Shown here: positions 25,508-34,537 of the stretch, piece after piece
How positions within the stretch are numbered: the stretch's first letter is position 1
Layout: each line of letters opens with the position of its first letter
Assembly (NCBI GenBank): GCA_016213735.1
Contig: JACQZU010000014.1
Coordinates: 248,001 to 312,000 of the forward strand
DNA: 64,000 nt
Reading direction: 5' to 3'
DNA from: Acidobacteriota bacterium
GTDB taxonomy: Bacteria; Acidobacteriota; Holophagae; Holophagales; Holophagaceae
The notes under the pieces: generated by a model
The model's input: only the letters and a program-made list of their open reading frames with translations
Told to the model about the DNA's origin: nothing
The model's database searches: none
Position numbers and translations under genes: made by a program

Positions 25508-26554
25508 CTACCGACCCTGGGTCTTCCTCGACAGCCTCAGGATGCTGCGGAAAACCTCCTCGGATCCGGCGGGGTCCAGGCCCGCCTCCGCGGCCCAGGC
25601 CCGGCGCTTTTCCAGGAGGGAAGCCTCCCGGGAGGGATCCAGCACGGGCGCTCCCAATTCGGCCTTGGCCAGGGCGGCGCGCCTGGCCAGCTCCATCCGG
25701 CGGGCGAGGAGGTCGAGGATGTCCCGGTCCAGGCCGTCGATCACCTCCCGCACTTCCTGCAGCCGAGGGCTGCGGGCTGAAAGCTCGGGGATGGCCAGGC
25801 CCGGACTCTCCTCATCGGGCCGTTCCGCCGCCTCCCGGAGGTCCCGTTCGATGGCCTGCAGGGCCTCCAGCAGCCCCGCGCGGGCCCCGGCGGCGAAGGG
25901 ATTCTGGTTCTGCACCGTCACGAAGAGGTGGCCCGCGTCCTCGCGCACGGATTCCAGGGTGTGCTGGATGGCGTGGAAGGAGGGCGGCGTGAAGGGCAGC
26001 TCGGCCCCGGCTCCCACCTCCAGCAGCCCCTTGGCGAGGAAAAAGGTCAGGGCGTGGGTGGTGGCCATCACCCGGTCGTGGTCCTCGGCGCTCTGCACCA
26101 GGACTTCGCAGCCCAGGCGCTCGAAAAAGGCCCCGACCCGCCCGGCGGCCTGGGGATGCTCCGCGGCCGGGCAGAGGACCACGCGCAAGGGCCGCTCGGC
26201 CCGGGCCAGGCTGACGGGGCCGAACAGAGGGTGGGTTCCGGCGTAGGGTCGCGACGGGCCGAGAATCTCGGCCATCCAGCGGCAGGGCATGACCTTGACG
26301 CTTCCCACGTCGAAGAGCACCTGGGAAGGGCGCAACAGAGGGGCCACCCGCCGCAGGGCCCCGGGAAGGGCGGGAATGGGCAGGGCCAGGACGATGAACT
26401 CGGAATCCTCGACCAGGCCCTCGAGGGACCCCGCCTCCTCATCCCGGGGAACGGGAACCACCGGGTCAAGGGCCAGGCATCGAGCCCCCGCCTCTCTCGC
26501 GAGGCCCGCCAGGGCGCGGCCGAAGCGCCCGTACCCGAGGATTCCAACCCGCAT
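25508..26554 (-). CDS. tyrA: Prephenate dehydrogenase-chorismate mutase fusion (tyrosine biosynthesis)
   Basis: A 348-residue bifunctional enzyme. The N-terminal prephenate dehydrogenase (about 1-255) begins with the NAD fold VGILGYGRFGRALAGLA and has THPLFGP and MATTHALTFFLAKGL. The C-terminal chorismate mutase AroQ domain (about 270-348) contains LQEVREVIDGLDRDILDLLARRMELARRAALAKA. Domain order is the reverse of E. coli TyrA (mutase first). ATG 26554 is preferred over the GTG 6 nt upstream because GGAAGAGG then has proper spacing. Confidence 0.9.
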   Translation of the reverse strand: MRVGILGYGRFGRALAGLAREAGARCLALDPVVPVPRDEEAGSLEGLVEDSEFIVLALPIPALPGALRRVAPLLRPSQVLFDVGSVKVMPCRWMAEILGPSRPYAGTHPLFGPVSLARAERPLRVVLCPAAEHPQAAGRVGAFFERLGCEVLVQSAEDHDRVMATTHALTFFLAKGLLEVGAGAELPFTPPSFHAIQHTLESVREDAGHLFVTVQNQNPFAAGARAGLLEALQAIERDLREAAERPDEESPGLAIPELSARSPRLQEVREVIDGLDRDILDLLARRMELARRAALAKAELGAPVLDPSREASLLEKRRAWAAEAGLDPAGSEEVFRSILRLSRKTQGR

Positions 26555-26593
26555 CGCCACCTCTTCCGGCCAGCATAGGGCGCGGCGGCGAAC

Positions 26594-26621
26594 TTGCGGA
26601 GGGGTTCATTCCTCGTAATAT
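26594..26621 (+). promoter_or_regulatory. Promoter for the M28 peptidase gene
   Basis: TTGCGG (26594-26599), 16-bp spacer, TAATAT (26616-26621). The -10 box sits inside a small inverted repeat, CCTC-GTAATAT-GAGG. It lies in the 88-bp gap between the divergent tyrA and the peptidase gene. Confidence 0.5.
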
Positions 26622-26642
26622 GAGGTAATCCCCGAGGTTCCC

Positions 26643-28094
26643 ATGTCCCCCCTGGCCTTGATCGTCTCGGCCTTTCTGCTGCTCGCCGCCCAGGTTCCCG
26701 TCCCTCCCGGGCGTCCGGGGGACCGGAACTCCCAGGAAACCCAGGGTGCACCCGACCCTCCCTTCCAGGGGGACTGCGCCCGGCTCGCCCGGGAAATTGC
26801 CCAGGGCCGGGCCATGGCGGACCTGGAGGAGCTCTGCGACGACATCGGGCCCCGCCTCACCGGCTCAGAGAAGTTGCGGCAAGCCCAGGCCTGGGCCGTG
26901 GCCAAGCTGTGGGCCTACGGCGCGGTGAACGTCCACGAGGAGGCCGCGGAATTCCCACGCTCCTGGACCCGTGGCCCGGCCCGGGCCCGCCTGTTGAACG
27001 CCAACGGCCAGGAACTGCGGGTGGCCCAGGCGGCCTGGAGCCCCGCAACGGAAGGCCCCGTCCAGGGGGAGGTGGCGCTTCTGGAGGCCAAGACCCTTGC
27101 GGAATTGAAATCCAAGATCCCGGCCCTGGCTGGGAAGGTCGTGCTGGTGGGCGCCGTCCCCCGGCCCGCCCCGGGGGAGGACCGCTCCACCTATTTCCGG
27201 GACCTCATGGCGGCCTTCTCGGGGGCGGAATTCAAGGTGGCGCTCACGGACAGCGCGAAGAAGGGGGAACTCCTGGGCATGCGCGGCAGCCCCGCCGGCG
27301 GTCGCGGATCCAAGGCTCCAGCGGCCTACATCACCACAGAGCACGCCAACCTCCTGCGGCGGCTGGTCGCCCGGGGGCGGCACCCCCTGGTGGAGGTGGA
27401 GCTGGGCGGGAAGCTGGGGAAGGACCCCGTGACGGTGTACAACGTGGTGGGCGAAATCCCGGGGACGGAAGCCGGACGGGAAGTGGTGATCCTGGGCGGG
27501 CATCTGGACTCCTGGGACCTGGGCACGGGCGCCACGGACAATGGGACGGGCTCGGTGGCGTGCCTCGAGGCCCTGAGGGCCGTGAAGGCCCTGGGACTGA
27601 AGCCGAAACGGACCCTTCGAGTGGTGCTCTTTTTCGGTGAAGAACAGGGTCTCCTGGGCGCCCGGGCCTACGTGCAGGCCCACGAGAGGGAATTGAAGGA
27701 CATCCAGGCGGTGCTCATCCACGACATGGGGAGCGGCCGCATCAAGGGCTGGCCGAGCATGGGTCAGGAGGCCTGGATCCCCCTCCTCGGGCGGGCCATG
27801 GCCCCCGCCAACGCCCTCGGGTGCCAGGAGATCAGCCCCTTCACCGTCCCGGGGAACACGGACCACTGGCCCTTCTTCCTCAAGGGCGTGCCGGCCTTTC
27901 CAGCCACCCAGGACCCTCTGGACTACTTCAGCGCCACGCATCACACCCAGGTGGACACCTTCGACCACGTGGTGAAGGACGACTTCCTCCAGAGCTGCCA
28001 GGCCCTGGCCCTCACCGCCTGGGGCCTTCTTCAGATGCCAGAGCGCCTGCCCCACGCGGCACCCCGGGAGGACCGGCGGCCGGGGCCGCCGTGA
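26643..28094 (+). CDS. Secreted M28-family aminopeptidase
   Basis: A 483-residue exported metallopeptidase with signal peptide MSPLALIVSAFLLLAAQVPV. A PA-type insert (about 130-260) precedes the catalytic domain. Zinc ligands and catalytic Glu are all visible: GGHLDSWDLGTGATDNGTG, VLFFGEEQGLLGA, LIHDMGSG and SATHHTQVDTFDHV. It resembles Xaa-His/glutamate carboxypeptidase-like M28 enzymes that remove amino acids from peptides outside the cytoplasm. Together with the M14 and M20 proteins it suggests a peptide-using lifestyle. Confidence 0.92.
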   Translation: MSPLALIVSAFLLLAAQVPVPPGRPGDRNSQETQGAPDPPFQGDCARLAREIAQGRAMADLEELCDDIGPRLTGSEKLRQAQAWAVAKLWAYGAVNVHEEAAEFPRSWTRGPARARLLNANGQELRVAQAAWSPATEGPVQGEVALLEAKTLAELKSKIPALAGKVVLVGAVPRPAPGEDRSTYFRDLMAAFSGAEFKVALTDSAKKGELLGMRGSPAGGRGSKAPAAYITTEHANLLRRLVARGRHPLVEVELGGKLGKDPVTVYNVVGEIPGTEAGREVVILGGHLDSWDLGTGATDNGTGSVACLEALRAVKALGLKPKRTLRVVLFFGEEQGLLGARAYVQAHERELKDIQAVLIHDMGSGRIKGWPSMGQEAWIPLLGRAMAPANALGCQEISPFTVPGNTDHWPFFLKGVPAFPATQDPLDYFSATHHTQVDTFDHVVKDDFLQSCQALALTAWGLLQMPERLPHAAPREDRRPGPP

Positions 28095-28186
28095 CGGCCT
28101 GAATCCTTCAAGGGGAGCTCCCGCCCGGGGGAATTCCGCTGGCGGGCCCCGCCCCATGGAGCGGATTTCGGATCACCGGGTCGAGC

Positions 28187-29050
28187 TCAGGCGGCCATGC
28201 AGTCGAGGCAGAGGAAGGGGACCTCCATGCGCAGACCTCGGTGGAGCCTCGCCAGACCGTCCAGCAGGTCCTCCACCTCCCCCAGCACTTGGTCCTCCAA
28301 TCCTTCCGGCAGAAGGGCCCGCCAGGATGGCAGGAAGGCCAGCCGAATGAAGGCGTGGGACAGGAAGGCCGAGCCGTCGGCGAAGGTCCAGGCGAAGGTT
28401 TCGCGGCGGAGGCCCCGGAGGTCCCACCCTGCGAGGGTGGCCAGTCGCACCCATTCCGCGGCGGGCTTGCGCTTCTCGCGGATGTGCCGGCGGAGGGCCG
28501 ACAGGCGAGCCTCCTCCCCCCGGGATCCCAGGACCTTTTCCAGGGAGCGGTAGAACGAGGAAAAGGTCTCGGGCAGGTTGGCCGTGAACACCAGTTGGGC
28601 GCCCGGGCGGGCCACCCTCCTGCATTCCCGGAGCGCCCCGAGGGCGTCCTGGACATTGTTCAGGCCGTTGTTGGAGACGATCAGGTCGAAGGATGCGTCC
28701 TCCAAGGGCATTTCCTCCGCGGGAGCCTGCACCACCTGGACGTTGGCGACCCCGCGGGCCCGCGCCTTGAGGCGCACGCGCTCCAGGGCGGGCCCCCAGG
28801 GGTCCAGCCCCCAGACCAGGGCCCCCGGGCCGAGCCGGTCCGCCAGTTCCAGGAGCGGGAAGCCCGTCCCGCAGCCCACGTCCAGGGCCCGCAGGTCGGG
28901 ACCCGGTCGCACGGCCTCCAGCAGCACCTGGCCGAAGGGGGCGGACCAGAGGGGAAGATCATCCCAGGCCGAGACCGCCTCGGGGTCCCCCGCCAGGAAA
29001 GAGGCGGGGAAGGCCGTCCCATCCTCCCGGGTTGCCTCCACCCTGCTCAT
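28187..29050 (-). CDS. Class I SAM-dependent methyltransferase
   Basis: A 287-residue methyltransferase with Rossmann motif I ALDVGCGTGFPLLELAD, motif II at VWGLDPWGPALERVR, and ASFDLIVSNNGLNNVQD plus CRRVARPGAQLVFTAN further on (UbiE/MenG-like core). Substrate unknown. The C-terminal 90 residues are helical and specific to the protein. Its ATG overlaps the stop of the preceding small gene (ATGA). Confidence 0.82.
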   Translation of the reverse strand: MSRVEATREDGTAFPASFLAGDPEAVSAWDDLPLWSAPFGQVLLEAVRPGPDLRALDVGCGTGFPLLELADRLGPGALVWGLDPWGPALERVRLKARARGVANVQVVQAPAEEMPLEDASFDLIVSNNGLNNVQDALGALRECRRVARPGAQLVFTANLPETFSSFYRSLEKVLGSRGEEARLSALRRHIREKRKPAAEWVRLATLAGWDLRGLRRETFAWTFADGSAFLSHAFIRLAFLPSWRALLPEGLEDQVLGEVEDLLDGLARLHRGLRMEVPFLCLDCMAA

Positions 29051-29400
29051 GCCAGCCCCGAGGTCCGGATGACCTCCTGGATTCGGGGGGTGAAATCCAT
29101 CGGTTCGGCCCTGGTTTCGAGGCCCACGTTGAGGTGCCCATTCGCCAGCGGGAAGAGCCCGGTCCAGAAATTTCCATATCGGATCCAGAGGTGGTCCAGG
29201 CCACCACAGTCCAGGTCTCCCCGCCGCTGGAGGAGGGTGAGAACCGCTGGGTTGACCAGGAGTTCTTCGTACCTGTCGGTCTCGGACTCGCTGGCTTCGG
29301 CGATGCCCGGGCGCTGGTGCAGCCGCAGTTCCTTCCCTCGGAGGAGGGCCACGTAGCGGACCAGCGGAGAAAGTGCGAACAAGGGTGCCTGGATCTCCAT
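29047..29400 (-). CDS. Conserved-looking small protein coupled to a methyltransferase
   Basis: A 117-residue soluble protein (MEIQAPLFALSPLVRYVALL at the start) with no signal peptide and no recognised family. The segment LDHLWIRYGNFWTGLFPLANGHLNVGLE looks beta-rich. It overlaps the methyltransferase start by 4 bases, so the two are produced together. Its function is unknown: it could be a sensor or partner subunit. Confidence 0.6.
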   Translation of the reverse strand: MEIQAPLFALSPLVRYVALLRGKELRLHQRPGIAEASESETDRYEELLVNPAVLTLLQRRGDLDCGGLDHLWIRYGNFWTGLFPLANGHLNVGLETRAEPMDFTPRIQEVIRTSGLA

Positions 29401-29661
29401 GGAACCTCCCGGGGCTCACCCTGTGCCTTTTGAGACGGGCAGAAGGGGTCGGTCCAGGATCACCGGATCCGGCCCGCCCCTCCAGCGGTGCCCCTGAGCC
29501 GTACCCTCGCGGGTCCGACCGGCACCGATCGGCCCGCCGGGAGGATCCCTCTCGGGGCGCTGGATGTGCCGTCCACGGTCCCGGGAGACCTGCTGCCGGG
29601 CGGCCCCCTCCTCGAAACAGCGCCCAGGGCGAGAATGGTCGGGAGGAACCCCCGACCCGTC

Positions 29662-30702
29662 ATGCGCGCAGCAGCCGTCATCGCCCAAATGAAGCACCGC
29701 GGCCTGGAACGGTGGACCTGGGTCGTGGTGACCGTCTACGGGGTGACCCTCGAAGCCATGTACCTGTCGGCCTTGGGCCTGGAGAAGGTTCGTTTCCACG
29801 ACATCCTGTACCCCTTCCTCTGCGGTGCGGCCTACTTCGTCTTCGGCCCCGCAGGCTGGCAATTCACCGGGGACGACCGGCGAAAGCCGGGCTTCCTGCG
29901 AGGGCTCCTCCAGTCCATGCTCTGGTGCGGGTTCCTGTACGTGCTCTGCCTCCCCGTCCCAGGGGGCGACGAGGCTCCCATCTGGATGAGGTGGCTGAGC
30001 GCCGAGGGGTGGCCCGACTGGATGCGGTGGCTGAACGCCACGGAATGGACCCGCATGCTGGTCTTCACCTGGTTCGTGGCCAAGTGGGAGGAGACCCGCG
30101 CCTCCTACCAGGAAGCCGCCGGCCGGGCCCGGGAAGCCCAGGGCACCCTGCTGCGCTCCCAGCTGAGCCCCCACTTCCTTTTCAACGCCCTCAGCGCCTT
30201 CGCGGAGCTCGGAAGGCGGGACTGGCCCTCGACAGAGAGGGGCCTGCGAAGCCTTTCCAGGATCTTCGAGCGGCTGGTGGAGCTGTCCGAGCGGGACGTG
30301 GTCCCGCTGGGGGACGAGCGGCGTCTCATCGAGGACCTGCTCTCCATCGAGTCCCTCCGCCTGGGGGAGCGGCTCCGGGTGCGCTGGGATTGGGATCCGG
30401 GGGCCGACGCGGTGCGGGCGCCCTCCCTCCTCCTCCTGCCCTTGGTGGAGAACGCCCTGAAGCACGGCCTGAAGCACAGCGTCGAGGGCGGCGAAATCAC
30501 CATCGCGGGGGCGATCCAGGACGGCCGGGTCCGGCTGGAGGTGGCCAACACCGGCCCCTGGTCCGAGCCCTCGCCCGGGTCCGCCGGGGTGGGGCTGAAG
30601 AACCTCCAGGCCCGGCTCCGCCTGAGCTATCAGGAGCGGGCCAGTTTCTCCCTGGACCGGGAGGGCTCCTGGACCCGGGCCGTGATCCTTCTGCCCACCT
30701 GA
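29662..30702 (+). CDS. LytS/YpdA-type membrane sensor histidine kinase
   Basis: A 346-residue kinase. Four predicted membrane helices lie in residues 1-140, with the short motif FGPAGWQFTGDDRR between them. The His_kinase domain then carries phosphoacceptor His171 in SQLSPHFLFNALSAF, and the HATPase_c domain has LLPLVENALKHGLKH (N box) and GVGLKNLQARLRL (G box). It is a close paralog of the kinase at 38099-39130, and that alignment supports ATG 29662 over upstream in-frame ATGs. The LytTR response regulator two genes downstream is the obvious partner. The 260 nt upstream hold no other gene. Confidence 0.88.
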   Translation: MRAAAVIAQMKHRGLERWTWVVVTVYGVTLEAMYLSALGLEKVRFHDILYPFLCGAAYFVFGPAGWQFTGDDRRKPGFLRGLLQSMLWCGFLYVLCLPVPGGDEAPIWMRWLSAEGWPDWMRWLNATEWTRMLVFTWFVAKWEETRASYQEAAGRAREAQGTLLRSQLSPHFLFNALSAFAELGRRDWPSTERGLRSLSRIFERLVELSERDVVPLGDERRLIEDLLSIESLRLGERLRVRWDWDPGADAVRAPSLLLLPLVENALKHGLKHSVEGGEITIAGAIQDGRVRLEVANTGPWSEPSPGSAGVGLKNLQARLRLSYQERASFSLDREGSWTRAVILLPT

Positions 30703-30726
30703 GGGCGGCGCTGCTGGAGGGTGTCC

Positions 30727-31359
30727 GTGCTGGAATTCGTCGTGCTGGGTGTCGGATTCGCCTTTCCAGCCGCGGTCCAGCCGGGCCCCCTGCAAGCCTT
30801 CCTGTTCACGCGGGTGACGGCGGTCGGGTGGAAGCCGACCCTTCCCGCGGCCTTCGCCCCGGTGCTGAGCGACATCCCCATCGCCCTGCTGGTGCTTCTT
30901 GCCCTGGGTCGGCTGCCGGGTACGGCCCTCCAAGTCCTGCGGGCAACTGGGGGCCTGTTGTTGATCTACCTGGCGGTGAGAACCTACCGGGCCCTCAGGA
31001 ACCCTGCGGCGACCCCATCCGCGGCGGACCGGACGATCCCGCGCACAGCCTTCGAGGCCGTCCTGGTGAACCTGTTCAACCCCAATCCCTACCTCGGGTG
31101 GGCCCTGGTGCTGGGTCCGGCGGTGGCCCGGGCCTGGCGGCACCATCCCGGCGCCGCCGTGGCGCTTGTCGCCGCCTTCTACGGGACGATGGTGACCACC
31201 CTGGCCGCCACCATCGTCCTCTTCGGGTCCACGCGACGACTGGGGGCGGGTGTGCAGAGGCGACTCCAGGCCTGGTCGGCCCTGGGGCTGGGGGCCCTGG
31301 GGGCCTACCAGCTCGGGGCGGTGGTCCGTGCCGTCCTGGGTCCCGGGGCCGGGCCATGA
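30727..31359 (+). CDS. LysE/RhtB-family amino acid exporter
   Basis: A 210-residue, six-helix transporter. It begins LEFVVLGVGFAFPAAVQPGPLQAFLFTR, close to the LysE family opening GxxxxxxPGP, and has AVLVNLFNPNPYLGWALVLG, typical of the conserved NPK/NPN loop. It probably exports an amino acid or related metabolite. GTG 30727 is chosen because GGAGG is 6 nt upstream (GTG 30721 would be too close). It lies between a sensor kinase and its response regulator, so export may be tied to that signal. Confidence 0.82.
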   Translation: MLEFVVLGVGFAFPAAVQPGPLQAFLFTRVTAVGWKPTLPAAFAPVLSDIPIALLVLLALGRLPGTALQVLRATGGLLLIYLAVRTYRALRNPAATPSAADRTIPRTAFEAVLVNLFNPNPYLGWALVLGPAVARAWRHHPGAAVALVAAFYGTMVTTLAATIVLFGSTRRLGAGVQRRLQAWSALGLGALGAYQLGAVVRAVLGPGAGP

Positions 31360-31393
31360 TTCGCGCCGGACACCTTGTGGCTACAATCTGCCC

Positions 31394-32122
31394 ATGCCCC
31401 TGCGCGTGGTTGTCGCGGATGACGAGCCCCTCCCCCGGGAACGCCTGGTCAGGCTTCTCCGCGAGGCCGGCTGCGAGGTGGCGGAGGTTTTCGAGAACGG
31501 ACAGGAGCTGATGGCCTGGATGGGCCGGGGAGAAAGCCCGGATGCCCTCTTCCTGGACGTGCTCATGCCGGGCCTCACGGGGCTGGAGGTGGTCGTTGAG
31601 CTCGAGCAGCGGGTTCCCATCGTGCTGGTCACGGCCCACACGGAATACACCCTCGCCGCCTTCGAGCACGCCGTCTTCGACTACCTCCTGAAGCCCGTGA
31701 CCAGCGAGCGCCTCCAGAAGACCCTCTCCCGCCTGGGAAAGGGAGCCCGGAACCCCGCGCCGTCCCAGGACCGCAAACCTCTGGCCCTGCCCGTCCCCCG
31801 TTTCCCCGTCCGGGCCGGGGAGGGCCTGGTTTTCCTCGAACTGCGGCGGGTCACCCACTTCGAACTCATCGAGGAGTGGGTGTGGGCCTGGTCCCAGGGA
31901 GAGCGGTACCGGAGTTCCTGGACCAGCCTGACCGAAGTCGAGGACGCCTTTCCCGACGAGCCCTTCTGCCGGATCCAGAGGCACATCCTCCTCCGGCCGG
32001 GGACCGTGCTCGGCATCCGGACCCTCTGGGGGCGGCGTTCCATGGTGCGCATCCAGGGAAGCATGGAACTGGAAGTGAGCCGGGCCATGACTCCCCGCCT
32101 CAAGGAGATCCTGGGCCTCTGA
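31394..32122 (+). CDS. LytTR-family response regulator
   Basis: A 242-residue regulator. The receiver domain (1-120) has the acidic pair DDEP, phospho-acceptor Asp55 in LFLDVLMPG, TAHTEY and the switch Lys in DYLLKPV. The C-terminal LytTR DNA-binding domain (about 140-242) contains ELRRVTHFELIEEWVWAW and CRIQRHILLRPGTVLGI. Partner of the LytS-like kinase at 29662. There is no clear ribosome site. TACAAT lies 7 nt before the ATG, so it may also be made from a leaderless transcript. Confidence 0.9.
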   Translation: MPLRVVVADDEPLPRERLVRLLREAGCEVAEVFENGQELMAWMGRGESPDALFLDVLMPGLTGLEVVVELEQRVPIVLVTAHTEYTLAAFEHAVFDYLLKPVTSERLQKTLSRLGKGARNPAPSQDRKPLALPVPRFPVRAGEGLVFLELRRVTHFELIEEWVWAWSQGERYRSSWTSLTEVEDAFPDEPFCRIQRHILLRPGTVLGIRTLWGRRSMVRIQGSMELEVSRAMTPRLKEILGL

Positions 32123-32129
32123 AAACCAT

Positions 32130-32151
32130 CCCCCCCAACCGATCGGGGGGG
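32130..32151 (+). terminator. Hairpin after the LytTR regulator
   Basis: Seven C, loop AACCGATC, seven G, beginning 8 nt after the stop codon. A strong stem without a U tract. Confidence 0.5.
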
Positions 32152-32317
32152 CCGGGGGTACCCTTCACCGGCGGGCCCGTCCCGACCAGGGCCCAGGCAT
32201 TGGAGCTTCCCGAATGGCCTGTCAATCCTGGGTGAGGAGAGACCGGGGGGGGTCCATGGAACCACGAAACCTCGACCTTGCGCCAGGCGCATCGGCTGTC
32301 CCTGCCTGAGGCCTCCC

Positions 32318-33235
32318 ATGCGCCCCCTGGCTCCCCTCAACCGCCGCTACCTGAGCCTCCTGGGGCCCGGGGCCCCCCCCACCGGCCTGGACGGATTGCG
32401 TCTCCTCGTGCGCCAGCACCTGTGCCGGGTGCCTTTCGAAAACGTCTCGAAGCTGCTGCTCTACGGCCGGGAGGGCCAGGGGCGGGCCATCGGCCTGGGC
32501 GAGTTCCTGGACGGCATCGAATTCCACGACCTGGGCGGCACCTGCTACAGCGCCAATCCCTTCTTTGCCCGGCTGCTGCGGGCCCTGGGCTACGAGGCCA
32601 CGCTTCTGGGTGCGGACATGAGCGCGCCGGACGTGCACACGGCCATCCGTGTGCTCGTGGAAGGCCGGGCCTACCATGTGGACGTGGGTTATGGCACACC
32701 GTTCTACGCGCCGATCCCCCTGGAGGGTCTGCCCTGGTCGGTGCGGGGAGGTCGCCACCGCTGGGTCCTTCAACCCGGGCCTCTTCCCTCAACCTATCGA
32801 ATGACGGAATTCGAGGGTATCCACCCCGTCCACGGCTACCTCGTGCACGGGCCATCCCGGACCAGGCGTTATTTCGACCGGACCATCCAGGAATCCTTCG
32901 AACCCGGCCGCACGTTCATGAGCTGCCTGCGCATCACCCGCTTCTTCGCGACCCACCACTGCGACCTGCGGAACGACACCCTGCTCCAGGTGCGGGGTTC
33001 CCGGGTGAAGAAGACGCGCCTCGCGACCCGCCAGGAATTGCGGGAGGTCGTGCACGGCCTGCTGGGCATGCCGCGGTGCCCCATCGACGAAGCGGTGGAT
33101 GTGCTCGAGAATCTCACAGGGCGGCGGCTCTTCGGGGCGCCCCCCGCCTGGTCCCCGGATTCCCCCGAGATGGAAACCCCTCCCGCCTTCCTCCCCGTTC
33201 CTTTGGCCCGTCCCGCCCGCCGGGGTCAGCCATGA
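32318..33235 (+). CDS. nat: Arylamine N-acetyltransferase family protein
   Basis: A 305-residue NAT-fold enzyme. The family VPFENVSKLL motif and the full catalytic triad are present: Cys in GGTCYSANPFFARLL, His in VHTAIRVLV and Asp in YHVDVGYGTPF. NAT enzymes move an acetyl (or other acyl) group from CoA to arylamines or serve as amide synthases. The last 35 residues are Pro-rich and lie outside the fold. The stop overlaps the next methyltransferase by ATGA. Confidence 0.88.
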   Translation: MRPLAPLNRRYLSLLGPGAPPTGLDGLRLLVRQHLCRVPFENVSKLLLYGREGQGRAIGLGEFLDGIEFHDLGGTCYSANPFFARLLRALGYEATLLGADMSAPDVHTAIRVLVEGRAYHVDVGYGTPFYAPIPLEGLPWSVRGGRHRWVLQPGPLPSTYRMTEFEGIHPVHGYLVHGPSRTRRYFDRTIQESFEPGRTFMSCLRITRFFATHHCDLRNDTLLQVRGSRVKKTRLATRQELREVVHGLLGMPRCPIDEAVDVLENLTGRRLFGAPPAWSPDSPEMETPPAFLPVPLARPARRGQP

Positions 33236-34026
33236 ATCCTTCGCCCGAATCCGCCTCCGGGCCCGCCCGGAACATCGACTGGGACCAGGCCGCTGCCTAC
33301 TACGACGCCTACGTTCGGGCGGACTTCGACCAGGGTTTCTTCCTGCGGGCGGCCCGTGCCGCCGGGACTCCCGTCCTGGAATTGATGTGCGGCACCGGGC
33401 GGATCACGCTTCCACTGGCGGAGGCGGGCATTCCGATTACGGGCCTGGACAGCTCCCCGGGGCTCCTCGGCCGCTTCCGGGAGAAGCTCCTGGGCCGGGA
33501 CCTCCCCGTCCGCCTGGTGGAGGCCGACGCGCGGGACTTCGACCTGGGGGAGCGCTTCCCCCTGGTGTACATCGGGTTCCACGCCTTGGCCGAAGTGCTG
33601 GGGGCCGCGGACCGCCGCAGGGTCTTCGAGCGGGTGCGGGCCCACCTGGCCCCCGGGGGGAGCTTCCTGCTGACCCTCCACAACCCGCCGGTACGAATCG
33701 CCGCGGCCCACCGGGACTGGCGCCCGATGGGTTCGGCCCTGCTGGGGCCCGGCCGGAGCCTGGAGGTCTACAGCCGCTGGGAGGTCGCCCCTTCCCGGGG
33801 CCGGATCCAGGGCTTCCAGCGGTACCGTGAGCTGGATGCCTCCGGGGCCTGCCGCCAGGAACTGAAACTCCCCATCGTGTTCGACCTGATCGCCCGGGAC
33901 GAGGTGGAGGAACAGGCCCGCGCCACCGGCCTGGAGATCCTCCGGGTGGACGGAGACTACGAGGGTTCCGCCTTCGACCCGGAGACCTCCCCCTTCATGA
34001 TCTTCAACATGACCCCCAAGGCCTGA
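33232..34026 (+). CDS. Class I SAM-dependent methyltransferase
   Basis: A 264-residue methyltransferase with motif I VLELMCGTGRITLPLAEAG, motif II ITGLDSSPGLLGRFRE and VRLVEADARDFDLG. A beta extension near the C-terminus (FQRYRELDASGACRQELKL) is typical of the YdfB/Methyltransf_25 group. Translationally coupled to the NAT gene, so the pair may modify one small molecule. Substrate unknown. Confidence 0.83.
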   Translation: MNPSPESASGPARNIDWDQAAAYYDAYVRADFDQGFFLRAARAAGTPVLELMCGTGRITLPLAEAGIPITGLDSSPGLLGRFREKLLGRDLPVRLVEADARDFDLGERFPLVYIGFHALAEVLGAADRRRVFERVRAHLAPGGSFLLTLHNPPVRIAAAHRDWRPMGSALLGPGRSLEVYSRWEVAPSRGRIQGFQRYRELDASGACRQELKLPIVFDLIARDEVEEQARATGLEILRVDGDYEGSAFDPETSPFMIFNMTPKA

Positions 34027-34043
34027 AGACCTCCGAAGGATCC

Positions 34044-34523
34044 ATGCTTTCCATCCACCCAGCCCTGACCCCGGACGAGATCGAGACCGTCCGATCCCTG
34101 TTTCTGGAGTACCAGCGTTCCATCGGAACGGACCTGTGTTTCCAGGGCTTCGCCGTCGAAGTGCAGAGCCTCCCCGGGGACTATGCGCCGCCGGGGGGTC
34201 GCCTGCTCCTGGCAGCCCATGGGGGGCTTCCCGTTGGATGCATCGCCCTCCATCCCTTCCGGGGCTCCCGTGGGGAAATGAAGCGCCTTTTCGTCCGGCC
34301 CTCCGCGAGGGGGCTCGGAGTGGGACGGGCCCTGGTGGCCCGCGTCCTGGAAGAGGCCCGCCACATCGGCTACACCGGCATCGTCCTGGACACCCTGCCC
34401 ACCATGACCGAAGCCCAGAGGCTCTACGAGTCGCTGGGTTTCGGGGACATCCCGCCCTACCGCGACAACCCCGTGGCGGGTGCCCGCTTCATGGGGCTGG
34501 ACCTGGGTTTCCCCGTTCCCTGA
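34044..34523 (+). CDS. GNAT family N-acetyltransferase
   Basis: A 159-residue GNAT enzyme with acetyl-CoA loop RPSARGLGVGRALVARVLEEAR (motif A), the preceding MKRLFV strand, and the C-terminal AQRLYESLGFGDIPPY. Begins 17 nt after the methyltransferase, with GAAGGA before the ATG. Substrate unknown. Confidence 0.85.
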   Translation: MLSIHPALTPDEIETVRSLFLEYQRSIGTDLCFQGFAVEVQSLPGDYAPPGGRLLLAAHGGLPVGCIALHPFRGSRGEMKRLFVRPSARGLGVGRALVARVLEEARHIGYTGIVLDTLPTMTEAQRLYESLGFGDIPPYRDNPVAGARFMGLDLGFPVP

Positions 34524-34537
34524 AGGTCAAGGGAGGA

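Noticed and set aside
28187-29419. A 410-codon minus-strand frame for the methyltransferase
   Set aside because: Only the part from ATG 29050 has the methyltransferase fold. The upstream part overlaps the coupled small gene in another frame.
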